Part shown: positions 1 to 7,288 of the stretch, in pieces
Layout of the letters: the number at the start of each line of letters is the position of its first letter
Numbering within the stretch: the first letter of the stretch is position 1
Translations under genes and position numbers: made by a program
Assembly (NCBI GenBank): GCA_023252315.1
Contig: JAJPEB010000016.1
Span: forward strand, 1 to 15,593
Reading direction: 5' to 3'
DNA length: 15,593 bases
Source: Candidatus Woesearchaeota archaeon
Lineage (GTDB): Archaea > Nanobdellota > Nanobdellia > Woesearchaeales > UBA525
The notes under the pieces: model-generated
What the model was told of the DNA's origin: nothing
The model's database searches: none
The model's input: only the letters and a program-made list of their open reading frames with translations

Positions 1-23
1 ACTAGTACGGCCGCTGACCATCC

Positions 24-749
24 ATGGCATCCATCCTCGACGCGGGCCTCGCGAGCGTGTTCTCCGCGATCTTCATCTTCCTGCTCGTCTACGCGCTCGT
101 GTACGGCGTGCTCGCGTGGCGAAAGCCGTTCGGCGACAAGGCGACGGGCATCTACGGCATCGCGTCGTTCGTGATCGCGATGATCTGCGCGATCACGCCG
201 TCGGTGCGCAACTTCATCAGCTTCGTGACGCCGTGGTACATCGCGCTCTTCGTCGTGATCTTCTTCATCCTCTTCATCGTGAGCATGTTCGGCCTCAACG
301 CCGAGCACGACTTCAGCAAGATCATCGTCCAGCCGAAGGCGTACGTGTGGATCATCATCTTCGCCGTGATCATCCTGCTCTTCGGCCTCGGCTTCACGCT
401 CGGCCCCTCGCTCACGCCTGGCGGCGCGCAGGCCGCGGCGCAGCCAGCGGCGCCGGTCGCCGCGGGCACGCCCGTGATCGGCCAGCCGGGCAGCGTCCCG
501 TACGCGGAGCCGGGCACGCTCGCGCCGGGGCCCTATCCCGCGGGCGGGCAGTACGCGGCGGGCGCGACCGCGGGCCAGCCGGGAAGCACCGCGACGTCGG
601 ACTTCTCGACGAACCTCTTCAACACGCTCTTCCACCCCAAGGTGCTCGGCATGATCGTGACGCTGCTCATTGCCGCGGTCGCGGTGTTCTTCCTGAGCAG
701 CCCCTCGGGCGGCGATAGCGGGCATGGCGGGGGCGGCGGGCACCACTAA
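24..749 (+). CDS. Five-helix membrane protein of DPANN pilus-type locus, function unknown
   Basis: The 241-residue protein has no known enzymatic motif. Visible membrane segments are at about residues 9-32, 43-61, 64-91 and 105-128. A low-complexity Ala/Pro/Gly linker (about 130-195) follows, then a fifth helix (about 207-226) and a short Gly/His tail ending in HH. The first four helices, with the motifs KPFG and TPW, resemble a conserved but uncharacterised membrane family that I associate with DPANN archaea; this is from memory, not a search. It lies about 1.8 kb upstream of the pilus-type ATPase, on the same strand, but two minus-strand genes and a zinc-finger gene come between, so it is not in the same transcript. 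The start at 24 has no clear Shine-Dalgarno. If the message is leaderless, its TATA box falls at or beyond the window edge. The His-rich tail could bind metal, which is speculative. Confidence 0.85.
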   Translation: MASILDAGLASVFSAIFIFLLVYALVYGVLAWRKPFGDKATGIYGIASFVIAMICAITPSVRNFISFVTPWYIALFVVIFFILFIVSMFGLNAEHDFSKIIVQPKAYVWIIIFAVIILLFGLGFTLGPSLTPGGAQAAAQPAAPVAAGTPVIGQPGSVPYAEPGTLAPGPYPAGGQYAAGATAGQPGSTATSDFSTNLFNTLFHPKVLGMIVTLLIAAVAVFFLSSPSGGDSGHGGGGGHH

Positions 750-772
750 TCATTCCAGAATCCCCTTCTGTC

Positions 773-804
773 GCTGCGGAGGCTTACTGCTCGTACCTCG
801 CAGC
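773..804. repeat. Imperfect hairpin upstream of the double-palindrome element
   Basis: GCTGCGGAGG at 773-782 pairs with CCTCGCAGC at 796-804, giving nine base pairs with one bulged G and a 13-base loop. It lies just after the five-helix protein gene and seven bases before the larger element at 811-893. It may be part of the same structured unit or the proximal terminator hairpin of the plus-strand gene. No T-run follows it directly. Confidence 0.5.
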
Positions 805-810
805 ATCTAC

Positions 811-893
811 GAAAAAGCCCCTGCATGCGATGGAAAGCAACGCTTTCCAGCGCGCCGGAAAGCTTCGCTTTCCGAGCGAATCGGGGCTTTTTC
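811..893. repeat. Compound palindrome: outer 11-bp stem enclosing two tandem 8-bp hairpins
   Basis: An outer inverted repeat, GAAAAAGCCCC at 811-821 and GGGGCTTTTTC at 883-893, is perfect over 11 bp. Inside it are two independent hairpins with 8-bp stems and 3-base loops: TGGAAAGC/GCTTTCCA (831-849, loop AAC) and CGGAAAGC/GCTTTCCG (856-874, loop TTC). The inner hairpins share the core GGAAAGC-N3-GCTTTCC, so one looks like a copy of the other. The whole folds as a three-way junction on either strand. It sits between convergent genes ending at 749 and 946. The A-run on one side and T-run on the other would let the outer stem work as a terminator in both directions. The nested repeats also resemble REP/REPIN-like mobile palindromes or a structured RNA. 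I saw no second copy in the window. Confidence 0.8.
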
Positions 894-945
894 TGGCTTG
901 CTCCAAGGCAGCGTCGAGATCAATCGAGAAGAAATAATCAAAACG

Positions 946-1644
946 CTACTTCTTCCCGCCGACGTCCGTGAGCCTGTCCGTCACGCGCGAGAGCTCGGCC
1001 ACCTTGTCCGTGAAGACGGGGAGCACCTTCGAGAACACCTTCTCCATCGCCTTGACCTCCGCCCCCACGTCGAGGATGTGCTGGTCGTACTCGCCGACCT
1101 TCCCGATGACCGCCTGGTGCAGCTTCTCGAACTGGTCCTTCACGTCCGCGAGCTGCTGCTCCATGCGCACGAGGCGCGAGTCCGTCGCCTCCTTCCATGC
1201 GATCACCTTGTTGATGTCCGACATGAGGTCGTTCCATTTCTCGTCGATGATCGCCTCGATGAGCTCCTCCGTGTCCGCGCCCGGCTGCATCGCCGCCTGC
1301 ATCCCCTGGCCCATCGGCGAGCCCATGGGACCCATCATGGGGCGCATCTGCTGGGGCGGCTGCATGCGCGGGGGCGGCGCGTCGAAGGGCGAGAACCCCT
1401 GCGGCGCCTGCTGCTGCATCGGGGGAGGGTACTGCGGCGGCGGGTACGAGGGATACGACAAGGGAGAAGGCCCTTGCGCGCCGGGAGGGGGCATGCGCGG
1501 CGCGGGCGACGCCTCGTCGCCGCTGAGCGCGTCGAAGATCTGGCTGCTCGAGAACCCCTCGCGCTGGAGCGAGTCGATCACCTGGTTGTTCGACATGCCC
1601 TTCCCTTTCATCTCCTTGATGCGCGCGACGGGGATATCGGCCAT
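946..1644 (-). CDS. Cytosolic protein: N-terminal helical domain, Pro/Met/Gln-rich linker, C-terminal coiled coil
   Basis: The 232-residue product starts at the ATG at 1644, preceded by GAGGAGC and two bases after the stop of the upstream gene, so the two are translationally linked. Residues 1-42 form a short helical domain (MSNNQVIDSLQREGFSSSQ region) reminiscent of UBA-like or helix-turn-helix bundles. About residues 45-125 are a low-complexity linker of Pro, Met, Gln and Gly. Residues 130-225 are a charged helix with heptad character. Similar N-terminal-domain plus coiled-coil proteins occur beside pilus/archaellum ATPase genes in DPANN genomes as I recall them, and a role like that of the ArlC/D/E accessory proteins is a reasonable inference. 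There is no signal peptide and no membrane segment. The gene ends in TAG. No catalytic residues are apparent. Confidence 0.85.
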   Translation of the reverse strand: MADIPVARIKEMKGKGMSNNQVIDSLQREGFSSSQIFDALSGDEASPAPRMPPPGAQGPSPLSYPSYPPPQYPPPMQQQAPQGFSPFDAPPPRMQPPQQMRPMMGPMGSPMGQGMQAAMQPGADTEELIEAIIDEKWNDLMSDINKVIAWKEATDSRLVRMEQQLADVKDQFEKLHQAVIGKVGEYDQHILDVGAEVKAMEKVFSKVLPVFTDKVAELSRVTDRLTDVGGKK

Positions 1645-1646
1645 GG

Positions 1647-2075
1647 TCAGCTCCTCACGTCTTCCTTGGGCGCCGCGAGCGCGTCCCTGATGATGCGCTT
1701 CGCCTCGTCGCGCGTCACGAACTGCACGGGCTCCCACAGGTCGAGGTAGCGCTCGACCACGCCGAGCTCGTGCCTGCGCGCGACGCCCGAGAGCTCGCCC
1801 ATGATCGCGTCCACCTTCGCGTTGATCTCGACGACGTGCTTGCGCACCTCCATCAGCTGCGCCGTGACCGCGCGCAGCTCCTCCTTCATCTCGCGGTCGA
1901 GCGCGAGCAGCGTCTCTTCCGTGAGCTGGTTGCGCTTGTGCAGGTTCGCGTACCTGCCCTCCGCGAGCTTGAGCTTCGTCGCGATGGCGCCGATCTGCGC
2001 CGCGGGAGAGAGCGGCGCCCCAGGGACTGCGCTCTGCGCGCGCGCTGCCGGGAAGACTTGCTCGTCGAGTGCCAA
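1647..2075 (-). CDS. Small coiled-coil protein, possible archaellum/pilus accessory (ArlD/E-like)
   Basis: The 142-residue protein is mostly helical. After a short variable N-terminus, about residues 20-100 are a charged coiled coil. It ends in a conserved-looking module containing LWEPVQFVTRDEAKRIIRD (about residues 115-133). I chose a TTG start at 2075 because GAGGTGG (2083-2089) lies seven bases upstream, and the TATA element at 2112-2120 predicts transcription from about 2090. The open frame runs on to 2411, but that part overlaps the promoter and the divergent zinc-finger gene and does not read as protein. It is the first gene of a two-gene operon with the gene at 946-1644. The WEPV...FVTRDE tail recalls cytosolic accessory proteins of archaeal filament systems; I am only moderately sure of this. 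Confidence 0.8.
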   Translation of the reverse strand: MALDEQVFPAARAQSAVPGAPLSPAAQIGAIATKLKLAEGRYANLHKRNQLTEETLLALDREMKEELRAVTAQLMEVRKHVVEINAKVDAIMGELSGVARRHELGVVERYLDLWEPVQFVTRDEAKRIIRDALAAPKEDVRS

Positions 2076-2082
2076 AACATCC

Positions 2083-2089
2083 CCACCTC
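2083..2089 (-). promoter_or_regulatory. Shine-Dalgarno GAGGTGG deciding a TTG start
   Basis: GAGGTGG on the minus strand is seven bases before the TTG at 2075. The same heptamer precedes the starts of the ATPase (GTG at 2578), the Cys-rich gene (7289) and the DUF5679 gene (13438). This supports it as the local ribosome-binding consensus and supports the non-ATG start here. Confidence 0.7.
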
Positions 2090-2111
2090 TGCGACGCACA
2101 TTCGGAAGCGG

Positions 2112-2120
2112 GTTTATAAG
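2112..2120 (-). promoter_or_regulatory. TATA element of the coiled-coil operon
   Basis: CTTATAAAC on the minus strand is centred near 2116. The usual archaeal spacing puts the transcript start near 2090, giving a leader of about 15 bases that just contains the Shine-Dalgarno sequence. Confidence 0.65.
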
Positions 2121-2190
2121 GGTTGTGCCCTGCTGCGTGCCGATGCCGCCGCCGGGGAGCGGAAGGGAGGCATACACGCCAAGCAGGACA

Positions 2191-2198
2191 ATTATATA
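2191..2198 (+). promoter_or_regulatory. TATA element of the zinc-finger gene (leaderless)
   Basis: ATTATATA is centred about 26 bases before the ATG at 2221, and no Shine-Dalgarno lies between, as expected for a leaderless archaeal transcript. It is divergent from the promoter at 2112-2120. Confidence 0.7.
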
Positions 2199-2220
2199 GC
2201 GGGCGCCCTCATCCCTTCCC

Positions 2221-2478
2221 ATGGCCTGCACCCATCTCAAGGAGCGCAAGGACGTCAAGCCCAAGACGAAGGGCTGCGAGGAGTGCCTCAAGACGGGCGA
2301 CCCGTGGGTGAAGCTGCGCATGTGCCTGAGCTGCGGGCACGTGGGCTGCTGCGACTCGTCGAAGAACACGCACGCGACAAAGCACTTCAAGGCGACGAAG
2401 CACCCGATCATGCGCTCCGCCGAGCCGGGCGAGACATGGGAGTGGTGCTACGTCGACAAGGAGTACGTGGCGGAGTAG
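2221..2478 (+). CDS. UBP-type zinc finger protein
   Basis: The 85-residue protein is essentially a single ZnF-UBP domain. The zinc-ligand pattern can be read directly: C3-x-H5, C19-x2-C22, C35-x2-C38, C43, H51-x3-H55 and H61, followed by the typical W-x-WCY end. In eukaryotes this fold binds the free C-terminal Gly-Gly of ubiquitin. Stand-alone prokaryotic copies of about this length are common and have no established function. It is transcribed from its own leaderless promoter, divergent from the coiled-coil operon and about 100 bases upstream of the ATPase, which has a separate promoter. Whether a ubiquitin-like partner exists in this organism cannot be told from the window. The gene ends in TAG. 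Confidence 0.92.
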   Translation: MACTHLKERKDVKPKTKGCEECLKTGDPWVKLRMCLSCGHVGCCDSSKNTHATKHFKATKHPIMRSAEPGETWEWCYVDKEYVAE

Positions 2479-2535
2479 GCGTTCGCGCTCGTGCCCGGGC
2501 ACCGGCATCACGCCACGGTCTCCTGCAGCAAAGCC

Positions 2536-2544
2536 TTTAAATAT
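2536..2544 (+). promoter_or_regulatory. TATA element of the ATPase gene
   Basis: TTTAAATAT is centred near 2540, predicting transcription from about 2566. The resulting leader of about 12 bases carries GAGGTGG (2567-2573), four bases before the GTG start at 2578. Confidence 0.65.
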
Positions 2545-2577
2545 CGCCCTCGCGAATTCCCGTCGAGAGGTGGGTGA

Positions 2578-4878
2578 GTGGCAGGCAAGGAAGTGCTCTC
2601 GGCGGAGGTCGTGCGCGAGGCGGAGGAGACCGTCATCCGCGTGAACGCGGAGGGCCTGCAGGTCGTGCCGAGCATCGAGGACGAGGAGCTCTTCATGGGC
2701 CGCGCCGTCGACCTGCTCCTCGAGAACCCCGGCGCCACGCGCATCGTCTTCTCCCAGCAGCGCGACTACGAGTACGAGTACCCGCAGGTCACGCTGCTCC
2801 ACGGCGTCGCGCAGGCCTACAGGCGCCTCGTCAAGCGCCAGGACGAGTTCAGCCACGCGCGCATCTCAAGCTTCGGGGACGGCCTCGACGCGAACAGGGC
2901 GTACGCCGAGATCCACGACATCGTCTACAACCGGCTCAAGAAGGACCCCGCGGGGGCGTTCCTGCTCCTCAAGCGCGCGGTGCGCCGCGAGCGCATGCTG
3001 CTCGAGCGCCTCGAGGACGCGGGGCAGCGGCGCGCGGAGTACCTCTACATCACGCTGCTCGAGCACATCGCGCAGACGCTCGAGAAGACGGAGCTCATCG
3101 AGCGCCTCGCGCCGCACCTGCCCGGCCTCCCGATCGGCGACCGCAGCCCCTACAGGCGCGTGTTCTCGGCGGGCGTCAAGCCCGACTTCATGTTCACGAA
3201 GCTCATGGCGAGCCTGCCGCGCGGCGGCAAGGAGATCGCGGGCTACGACATCGGCAAGAGCGAGGTGCTCGTCTTCTCGCTCGACGACGACATCCAGTAC
3301 CTCTACCACGTGATGCCCCCCGAGTTCACGCTCGACGAGGACCGCTACGAGCTCCTCGACCAGGCGCGCAACATCCTCGCCGAGCACAAGCCCGACAAGA
3401 GCGAGTTCACGAACCCGCAGCGCATGCGCGAGGTCTTCACGAACGTGGGCAAGGACCTGCTCGAGGAGCTCGCGGGCATGCGCGGCACCGCGCTCGACGA
3501 GGAATCGCTCACGGAGCTCACGCACATCCTCGTGCGCTACACCGTGGGCTTCGGCCTCATCGAGGTGCTCCTCGCGGACCCCGACGTGCAGGACATCACG
3601 GTGAACAGCCCGATGGGCCACACGCCGATCTACCTCGTGCACGCGAAGTTCGGCGAGTGCCGCACGAACATCTTCCCGAGCGTGCAGGACGCGGAGTCGT
3701 GGGCGACGAAGCTGCGCATCATGAGCGGCAGGCCCCTCGACGAGGCGGACCCCGTGCTCGACACGGAGATCGAGATCCCGGGCATCGCGAACGCGAGGGT
3801 CGGCGCGATCGCCCCCCCGCTCAACCCCACGGGGCTCGCATACGCGTTCCGCAGGCACCGCGACCAGCCGTGGACGCTGCCGCTCTTCATCAAGAACGGC
3901 ATGCTCAACCCCCTCGCGGCGGGCCTGCTCAGCTTCCTCATCGACGGCAACAGGACGATGCTCATCGCGGGCACGCGCAGCGCCGGCAAGTCGTCGCTGC
4001 TCGGCGCGGTCATGGTCGAGATCATGCGCAAGTACCGCATCATCACGATCGAGGACACGCTCGAGCTGCCCGTCTCGAGCCTGCGCGAGGTCGGCTACAA
4101 CATCCAGGCGATGAAGGTCGCGGGGGCGCTGAGCAAGGGCGAGTCCGAGGTGCCGGCGGACGCGGGCATCCGCACGACGCTGCGCCTCGGCGACTCCGCC
4201 CTCATCATCGGCGAGGTGCGCAGCAAGGAGGCGCGCGCGCTCTACGAGGCGATGCGGGTCGGCGCGCTCGCGAACATCGTCGCGGGCACGATCCACGGCG
4301 ACTCGCCCTACGGCGTCTACGACCGCGTCGTGAACGACCTCGAGGTGCCCCGCACGAGCTTCAAGGCGACGGACATCATCGTGGTCGCGAATCCCGTGCG
4401 CTCGTCCGACGGGCTGCACCGCTTCCGCAGGATCACGCAGATCACGGAGGTGCGCAAGGGCTGGCAGGACGACCCGCTGCGCGAGATGGGCTTCGTCGAC
4501 CTCATGCGCTACGACGCGCAGAAGGACGCGCTCGAGCCCACCGACGCGCTGCTCAACGGCGACTCCGACATCGTGAAGTCGATCGCGGGCAACGTGCGCG
4601 AGTGGGCGGGCGACTGGGAGGCGGTGTGGGAGAACATCCTCGTGCGCGCGAAGATGAAGGGGCGCCTCGTCGAGGCGTCGGCGCAGGCGAAGGACGACGG
4701 GATGCTCGAGGCAGGCTTCGTCATCCGCGCGAACGACATGTTCCACAGCGTGAGCGAGCGGGTGCGCGAGCGCACGGGCAGGCTCGACACGGAGCGCATC
4801 TACTTCGAGTGGAACGAGTGGCTCTCGCGCGAGATCATCAAGCGCAGGCACAAGGAGGGGGCGGACGCAGGGCCGTGA
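2578..4878 (+). CDS. Type II/IV secretion-pilus assembly ATPase (ArlI/GspE/TadA superfamily)
   Basis: The 766-residue hexameric motor ATPase should power filament assembly or secretion at the inner face of the membrane. Motifs visible: Walker A GTRSAGKS at 465-472 with Lys471; Asp box ITIEDTLEL at 489-497; Walker B-type LIIGEVR at 542-548 with Glu546; His box GTIHGDS at 570-576 with His573. All key residues are present, so it should be active. About 450 N-terminal residues precede the motor core and about 120 residues follow it. This is longer than archaellar ArlI, but similar in form to large DPANN ATPases that I recall. There is no membrane segment. The GTG start is chosen for its Shine-Dalgarno and TATA spacing. 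The TadC-like platform protein follows 22 bases downstream and is presumably its partner. Motility, adhesion, DNA uptake or secretion cannot be distinguished here. Confidence 0.95.
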   Translation: MAGKEVLSAEVVREAEETVIRVNAEGLQVVPSIEDEELFMGRAVDLLLENPGATRIVFSQQRDYEYEYPQVTLLHGVAQAYRRLVKRQDEFSHARISSFGDGLDANRAYAEIHDIVYNRLKKDPAGAFLLLKRAVRRERMLLERLEDAGQRRAEYLYITLLEHIAQTLEKTELIERLAPHLPGLPIGDRSPYRRVFSAGVKPDFMFTKLMASLPRGGKEIAGYDIGKSEVLVFSLDDDIQYLYHVMPPEFTLDEDRYELLDQARNILAEHKPDKSEFTNPQRMREVFTNVGKDLLEELAGMRGTALDEESLTELTHILVRYTVGFGLIEVLLADPDVQDITVNSPMGHTPIYLVHAKFGECRTNIFPSVQDAESWATKLRIMSGRPLDEADPVLDTEIEIPGIANARVGAIAPPLNPTGLAYAFRRHRDQPWTLPLFIKNGMLNPLAAGLLSFLIDGNRTMLIAGTRSAGKSSLLGAVMVEIMRKYRIITIEDTLELPVSSLREVGYNIQAMKVAGALSKGESEVPADAGIRTTLRLGDSALIIGEVRSKEARALYEAMRVGALANIVAGTIHGDSPYGVYDRVVNDLEVPRTSFKATDIIVVANPVRSSDGLHRFRRITQITEVRKGWQDDPLREMGFVDLMRYDAQKDALEPTDALLNGDSDIVKSIAGNVREWAGDWEAVWENILVRAKMKGRLVEASAQAKDDGMLEAGFVIRANDMFHSVSERVRERTGRLDTERIYFEWNEWLSREIIKRRHKEGADAGP

Positions 4879-4883
4879 GGCCC
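4870..4883 (+). other. Stem-loop with GNRA loop containing the ATPase stop codon
   Basis: GGGCC (4870-4874) pairs with GGCCC (4879-4883) around the tetraloop GTGA (4875-4878). The loop is of the stable GNRA class and includes the TGA stop at 4876-4878. It lies in the 22-base gap before the platform protein gene, which has no obvious Shine-Dalgarno. A role in adjusting translation of the second gene is possible but unproven, and GC-rich sequence makes such stems common by chance. Confidence 0.45.
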
Positions 4884-4900
4884 CGCTCCCTCGCACGCGC

Positions 4901-7132
4901 ATGCCGAAGATCGACGAGATCACCAAGAAGTACGTCGAGCGCATCAACGAGAGCCTGGCGCCGCACCGCGCGGAGCCCGAGCTCTCGAGCAGGCAGTACA
5001 AGGAGTTCAAGGCGCAGTACCTCCCGACGCACCTCTCCGCCTACGAGCGCCTCTGCAACCTGAGCGCGCGCATCCTCCCCGTCACGCCCGACGCGAAGAG
5101 CCGCCCGCGCGTCGAGGAGGCGATCCGCGTCTGCCATCTCGAGACGACGCCCGAGGGCGTGTACTCGCTCGCGATCCTCGCGCCGCTCGCGGCGATCGTC
5201 GCGGTCGCGTTCCTGAGCCTCATGCTGCCGGCCGTGCTCGGCGCCGCGCTCGGCACGGGCTGGACGGGCAGCGTGTTCATCGTCGCGTTCTGCGCGCTCG
5301 CGGCGCTCGGATCGATCATCCCGCTGCAGAAGCTTCCATTCTACCTCGCGAACAGCTGGCGCATGAAGGCGAGCAACCAGATGGTGCTGTGCGTCTTCTA
5401 CGTCGTCACGTACATGCGCCACACGAGCAACCTCGAGCTCGCGATCGACTTCGCGGGCGAGCACCTGGCGCCGCCGCTCTCGCTCGACATGAAGAAGGTG
5501 ATCTGGGACATCGAGACGGAGCGCTACGACTCGGTCAAGGAGAGCCTCGACGCGTACCTCGACACGTGGCGCGACTGGAACCCCGAGTTCATCGAGAGCA
5601 TGCACCTCATCGAGGGCAGCCTGCTCGAGTCCGCGGAGTCGCGCAGGGTCGAGCTGCTCGACAAGTCGCTCTCGGTCATGCTCGAGGAGACGTACGAGAA
5701 GATGCTCCACTACGCGCACGACCTCAAGTCCCCGCTCACGACGCTGCACATGCTCGGCGTCATCCTCCCGATCCTGGGCCTCGTGATCCTCCCGCTCATG
5801 GTGAACTTCATCCCCGAGGTGAAGTGGTACCACATGGCGATCGTGTACGACGTCGCGCTGCCGGGGCTCGTCTTCATCCTCGCGAAGTCCGTGCTCAGCA
5901 CGCGCCCCACGGGCTACGGGAACGCGGACATCACCGACCTCAACCCCGAGCTCAAGCGCTACCGCTACATCAGGATCCCGCTCGGCGGCAAGGACGAGAT
6001 CCGCATCTCGCCGCTCATCCTGTGCGTGCTCATCGGCGCGGCCCTGCTCGCGCTCGCCATCTTCCCGCTCCTCTACCGCGCGGCGTCGCCGGGCACGGAC
6101 TGGGTCGTCTCCGACGGCGCGCTGCTCAAGACGAGCGAGGGCTCGGACGTGTACAACAAGGCGCGCTTCTACATGCTCGACTACAGGCCGGCGGACCCCA
6201 AGGATCCCTCGAGCCCGCGCACGGTGGGCCCCTACGGCCTCGGCGCGATCCTGCTCAGCCTGCTCATCCCGCTCTCGTTCGGCGTCGCGATCGGCACGTA
6301 CTTCTCGATGCGCAGCAAGGGAGTCATGGGCATCCGCGAGCAGACGCGCAAGCTCGAGCAGGAGTTCGCGTCCGCGCTCTTCCAGCTCGGCAACAGGCTC
6401 GGCGACGGGATCCCGCCCGAGATCGCGTTCGCGAAGGTCTCGACCGTGCTCGAGGGGACCGACACCGGCAAGTTCTTCGACATCGTGACGAACAACATCG
6501 AGCGCCTCGGCATGGACGTCGAGCGCGCGATCTTCGACCCCCAGCACGGCGCGATCCTGCAGTACCCGAGCAATATCATCGAGTCGAGCATGAAGGTGCT
6601 CATCGAGAGCTCGAAGAAGGGGCCGCTCGTCGCGAGCCAGGCGCTCATCAACGTGAGCGAGTACATCAAGCAGATGCACCGCGTCGACGAGCGCCTCAAG
6701 GACCTCATGAGCGAGGTCATCAGCAGCATGAAGTCGCAGATCAGCTTCCTCACGCCCGTGATCGCGGGCATCGTGATCGGCATCACGAGCATGATCGCGT
6801 CGATCCTCGGCACGATCGGCACGAAGCTCGTGACGCTCTCCTCGCAGAGCGGCGACCTCGCGGGCGCGGGCGGCGCGGGCGCGATCTTCGACATCTTCGG
6901 CTCGGGCGGCATCCCGACGTACCACTTCCAGGCGATCGTCGGCATCTACGTCGTGCAGATCACGTACATCCTCACGATCATGGTGAACGGCATCGAGAAC
7001 GGCTCGGACGACCTCGCGGAGGAGAGCATGCTCGGCAGGAACATGGTGCGCGCGGTCGTGCTCTACGTGGTCGTGAGCGCGATCACGATCGTGGTGTTCG
7101 GCTTCATCGCGGGGAGCATCTCGAACATCTAA
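4901..7132 (+). CDS. TadC/ArlJ-like platform membrane protein with two T2SF domains
   Basis: This 743-residue integral membrane protein is the likely membrane platform for the ATPase encoded just upstream. Hydrophobic segments lie at about 88-115, 122-145, 280-305, 312-333, 369-395, 444-470, 614-641, 676-702 and 714-741. Two cytoplasmic helical domains of T2SF type (about 146-280 and 471-614) suggest an internal duplication, as in archaellar ArlJ and DPANN TadC-like proteins. The N-terminal 87 residues are charged and cytosolic. The ATG at 4901 is the first in frame after the ATPase stop, with no separate promoter and no clear Shine-Dalgarno, so it is probably translated from the ATPase message. 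No pilin gene or prepilin peptidase follows, so the filament subunits must be encoded elsewhere. The gene ends in TAA without a clear T-rich terminator. Confidence 0.93.
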   Translation: MPKIDEITKKYVERINESLAPHRAEPELSSRQYKEFKAQYLPTHLSAYERLCNLSARILPVTPDAKSRPRVEEAIRVCHLETTPEGVYSLAILAPLAAIVAVAFLSLMLPAVLGAALGTGWTGSVFIVAFCALAALGSIIPLQKLPFYLANSWRMKASNQMVLCVFYVVTYMRHTSNLELAIDFAGEHLAPPLSLDMKKVIWDIETERYDSVKESLDAYLDTWRDWNPEFIESMHLIEGSLLESAESRRVELLDKSLSVMLEETYEKMLHYAHDLKSPLTTLHMLGVILPILGLVILPLMVNFIPEVKWYHMAIVYDVALPGLVFILAKSVLSTRPTGYGNADITDLNPELKRYRYIRIPLGGKDEIRISPLILCVLIGAALLALAIFPLLYRAASPGTDWVVSDGALLKTSEGSDVYNKARFYMLDYRPADPKDPSSPRTVGPYGLGAILLSLLIPLSFGVAIGTYFSMRSKGVMGIREQTRKLEQEFASALFQLGNRLGDGIPPEIAFAKVSTVLEGTDTGKFFDIVTNNIERLGMDVERAIFDPQHGAILQYPSNIIESSMKVLIESSKKGPLVASQALINVSEYIKQMHRVDERLKDLMSEVISSMKSQISFLTPVIAGIVIGITSMIASILGTIGTKLVTLSSQSGDLAGAGGAGAIFDIFGSGGIPTYHFQAIVGIYVVQITYILTIMVNGIENGSDDLAEESMLGRNMVRAVVLYVVVSAITIVVFGFIAGSISNI

Positions 7133-7228
7133 GAGGCGGAATTCCTGGCCACGTCTCCAATTCCTAGCAGTATCTCTCGATCGGGCCACCACACTCCGCA
7201 TGAAATCCCCAACTGGACCACCATAAGA

Positions 7229-7236
7229 ATAAATCT
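7229..7236 (+). promoter_or_regulatory. Probable TATA element of the Cys-rich secreted protein gene
   Basis: AATAAATC is the best TATA-like element in the 156-base gap after the platform protein. It predicts transcription from about 7258 and a leader of about 31 bases ending in a strong Shine-Dalgarno (GGAGGTGG, 7278-7285 region) before the ATG at 7289. The gap also holds a short CCGC/GCGG inverted repeat next to that ribosome-binding site. Otherwise I see nothing in it. Confidence 0.45.
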
Positions 7237-7288
7237 CCGGATGGAATAGGCAGATCCACGCGGGCCGCTCGCTCGCGGAGGTGGAAGC

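Noticed and set aside
1..20. ACTAGT and CGGCCG sites at the window start as cloning-vector remnant
   Set aside because: Six-base matches are common in GC-rich DNA, and the sequence runs straight into a natural gene.
2076..2411. Upstream extension of the minus-strand coiled-coil gene
   Set aside because: The frame stays open to 2411, but the added residues are not protein-like. It also overlaps a TATA box, the divergent zinc-finger gene and its promoter.
2866..5010. Very long minus-strand open frames opposite the ATPase and platform genes (also 4838-7201)
   Set aside because: They are Arg/Val/Leu/Asp-rich mirror images of GC-biased codons, with no domains. The plus strand carries clear conserved motifs.
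7133..7288. Short repeats (ATTCCT twice; GGRCCACCA twice) in the gap before the Cys-rich gene
   Set aside because: Too short and irregular to distinguish from chance, and not placed as an attachment site or operator.
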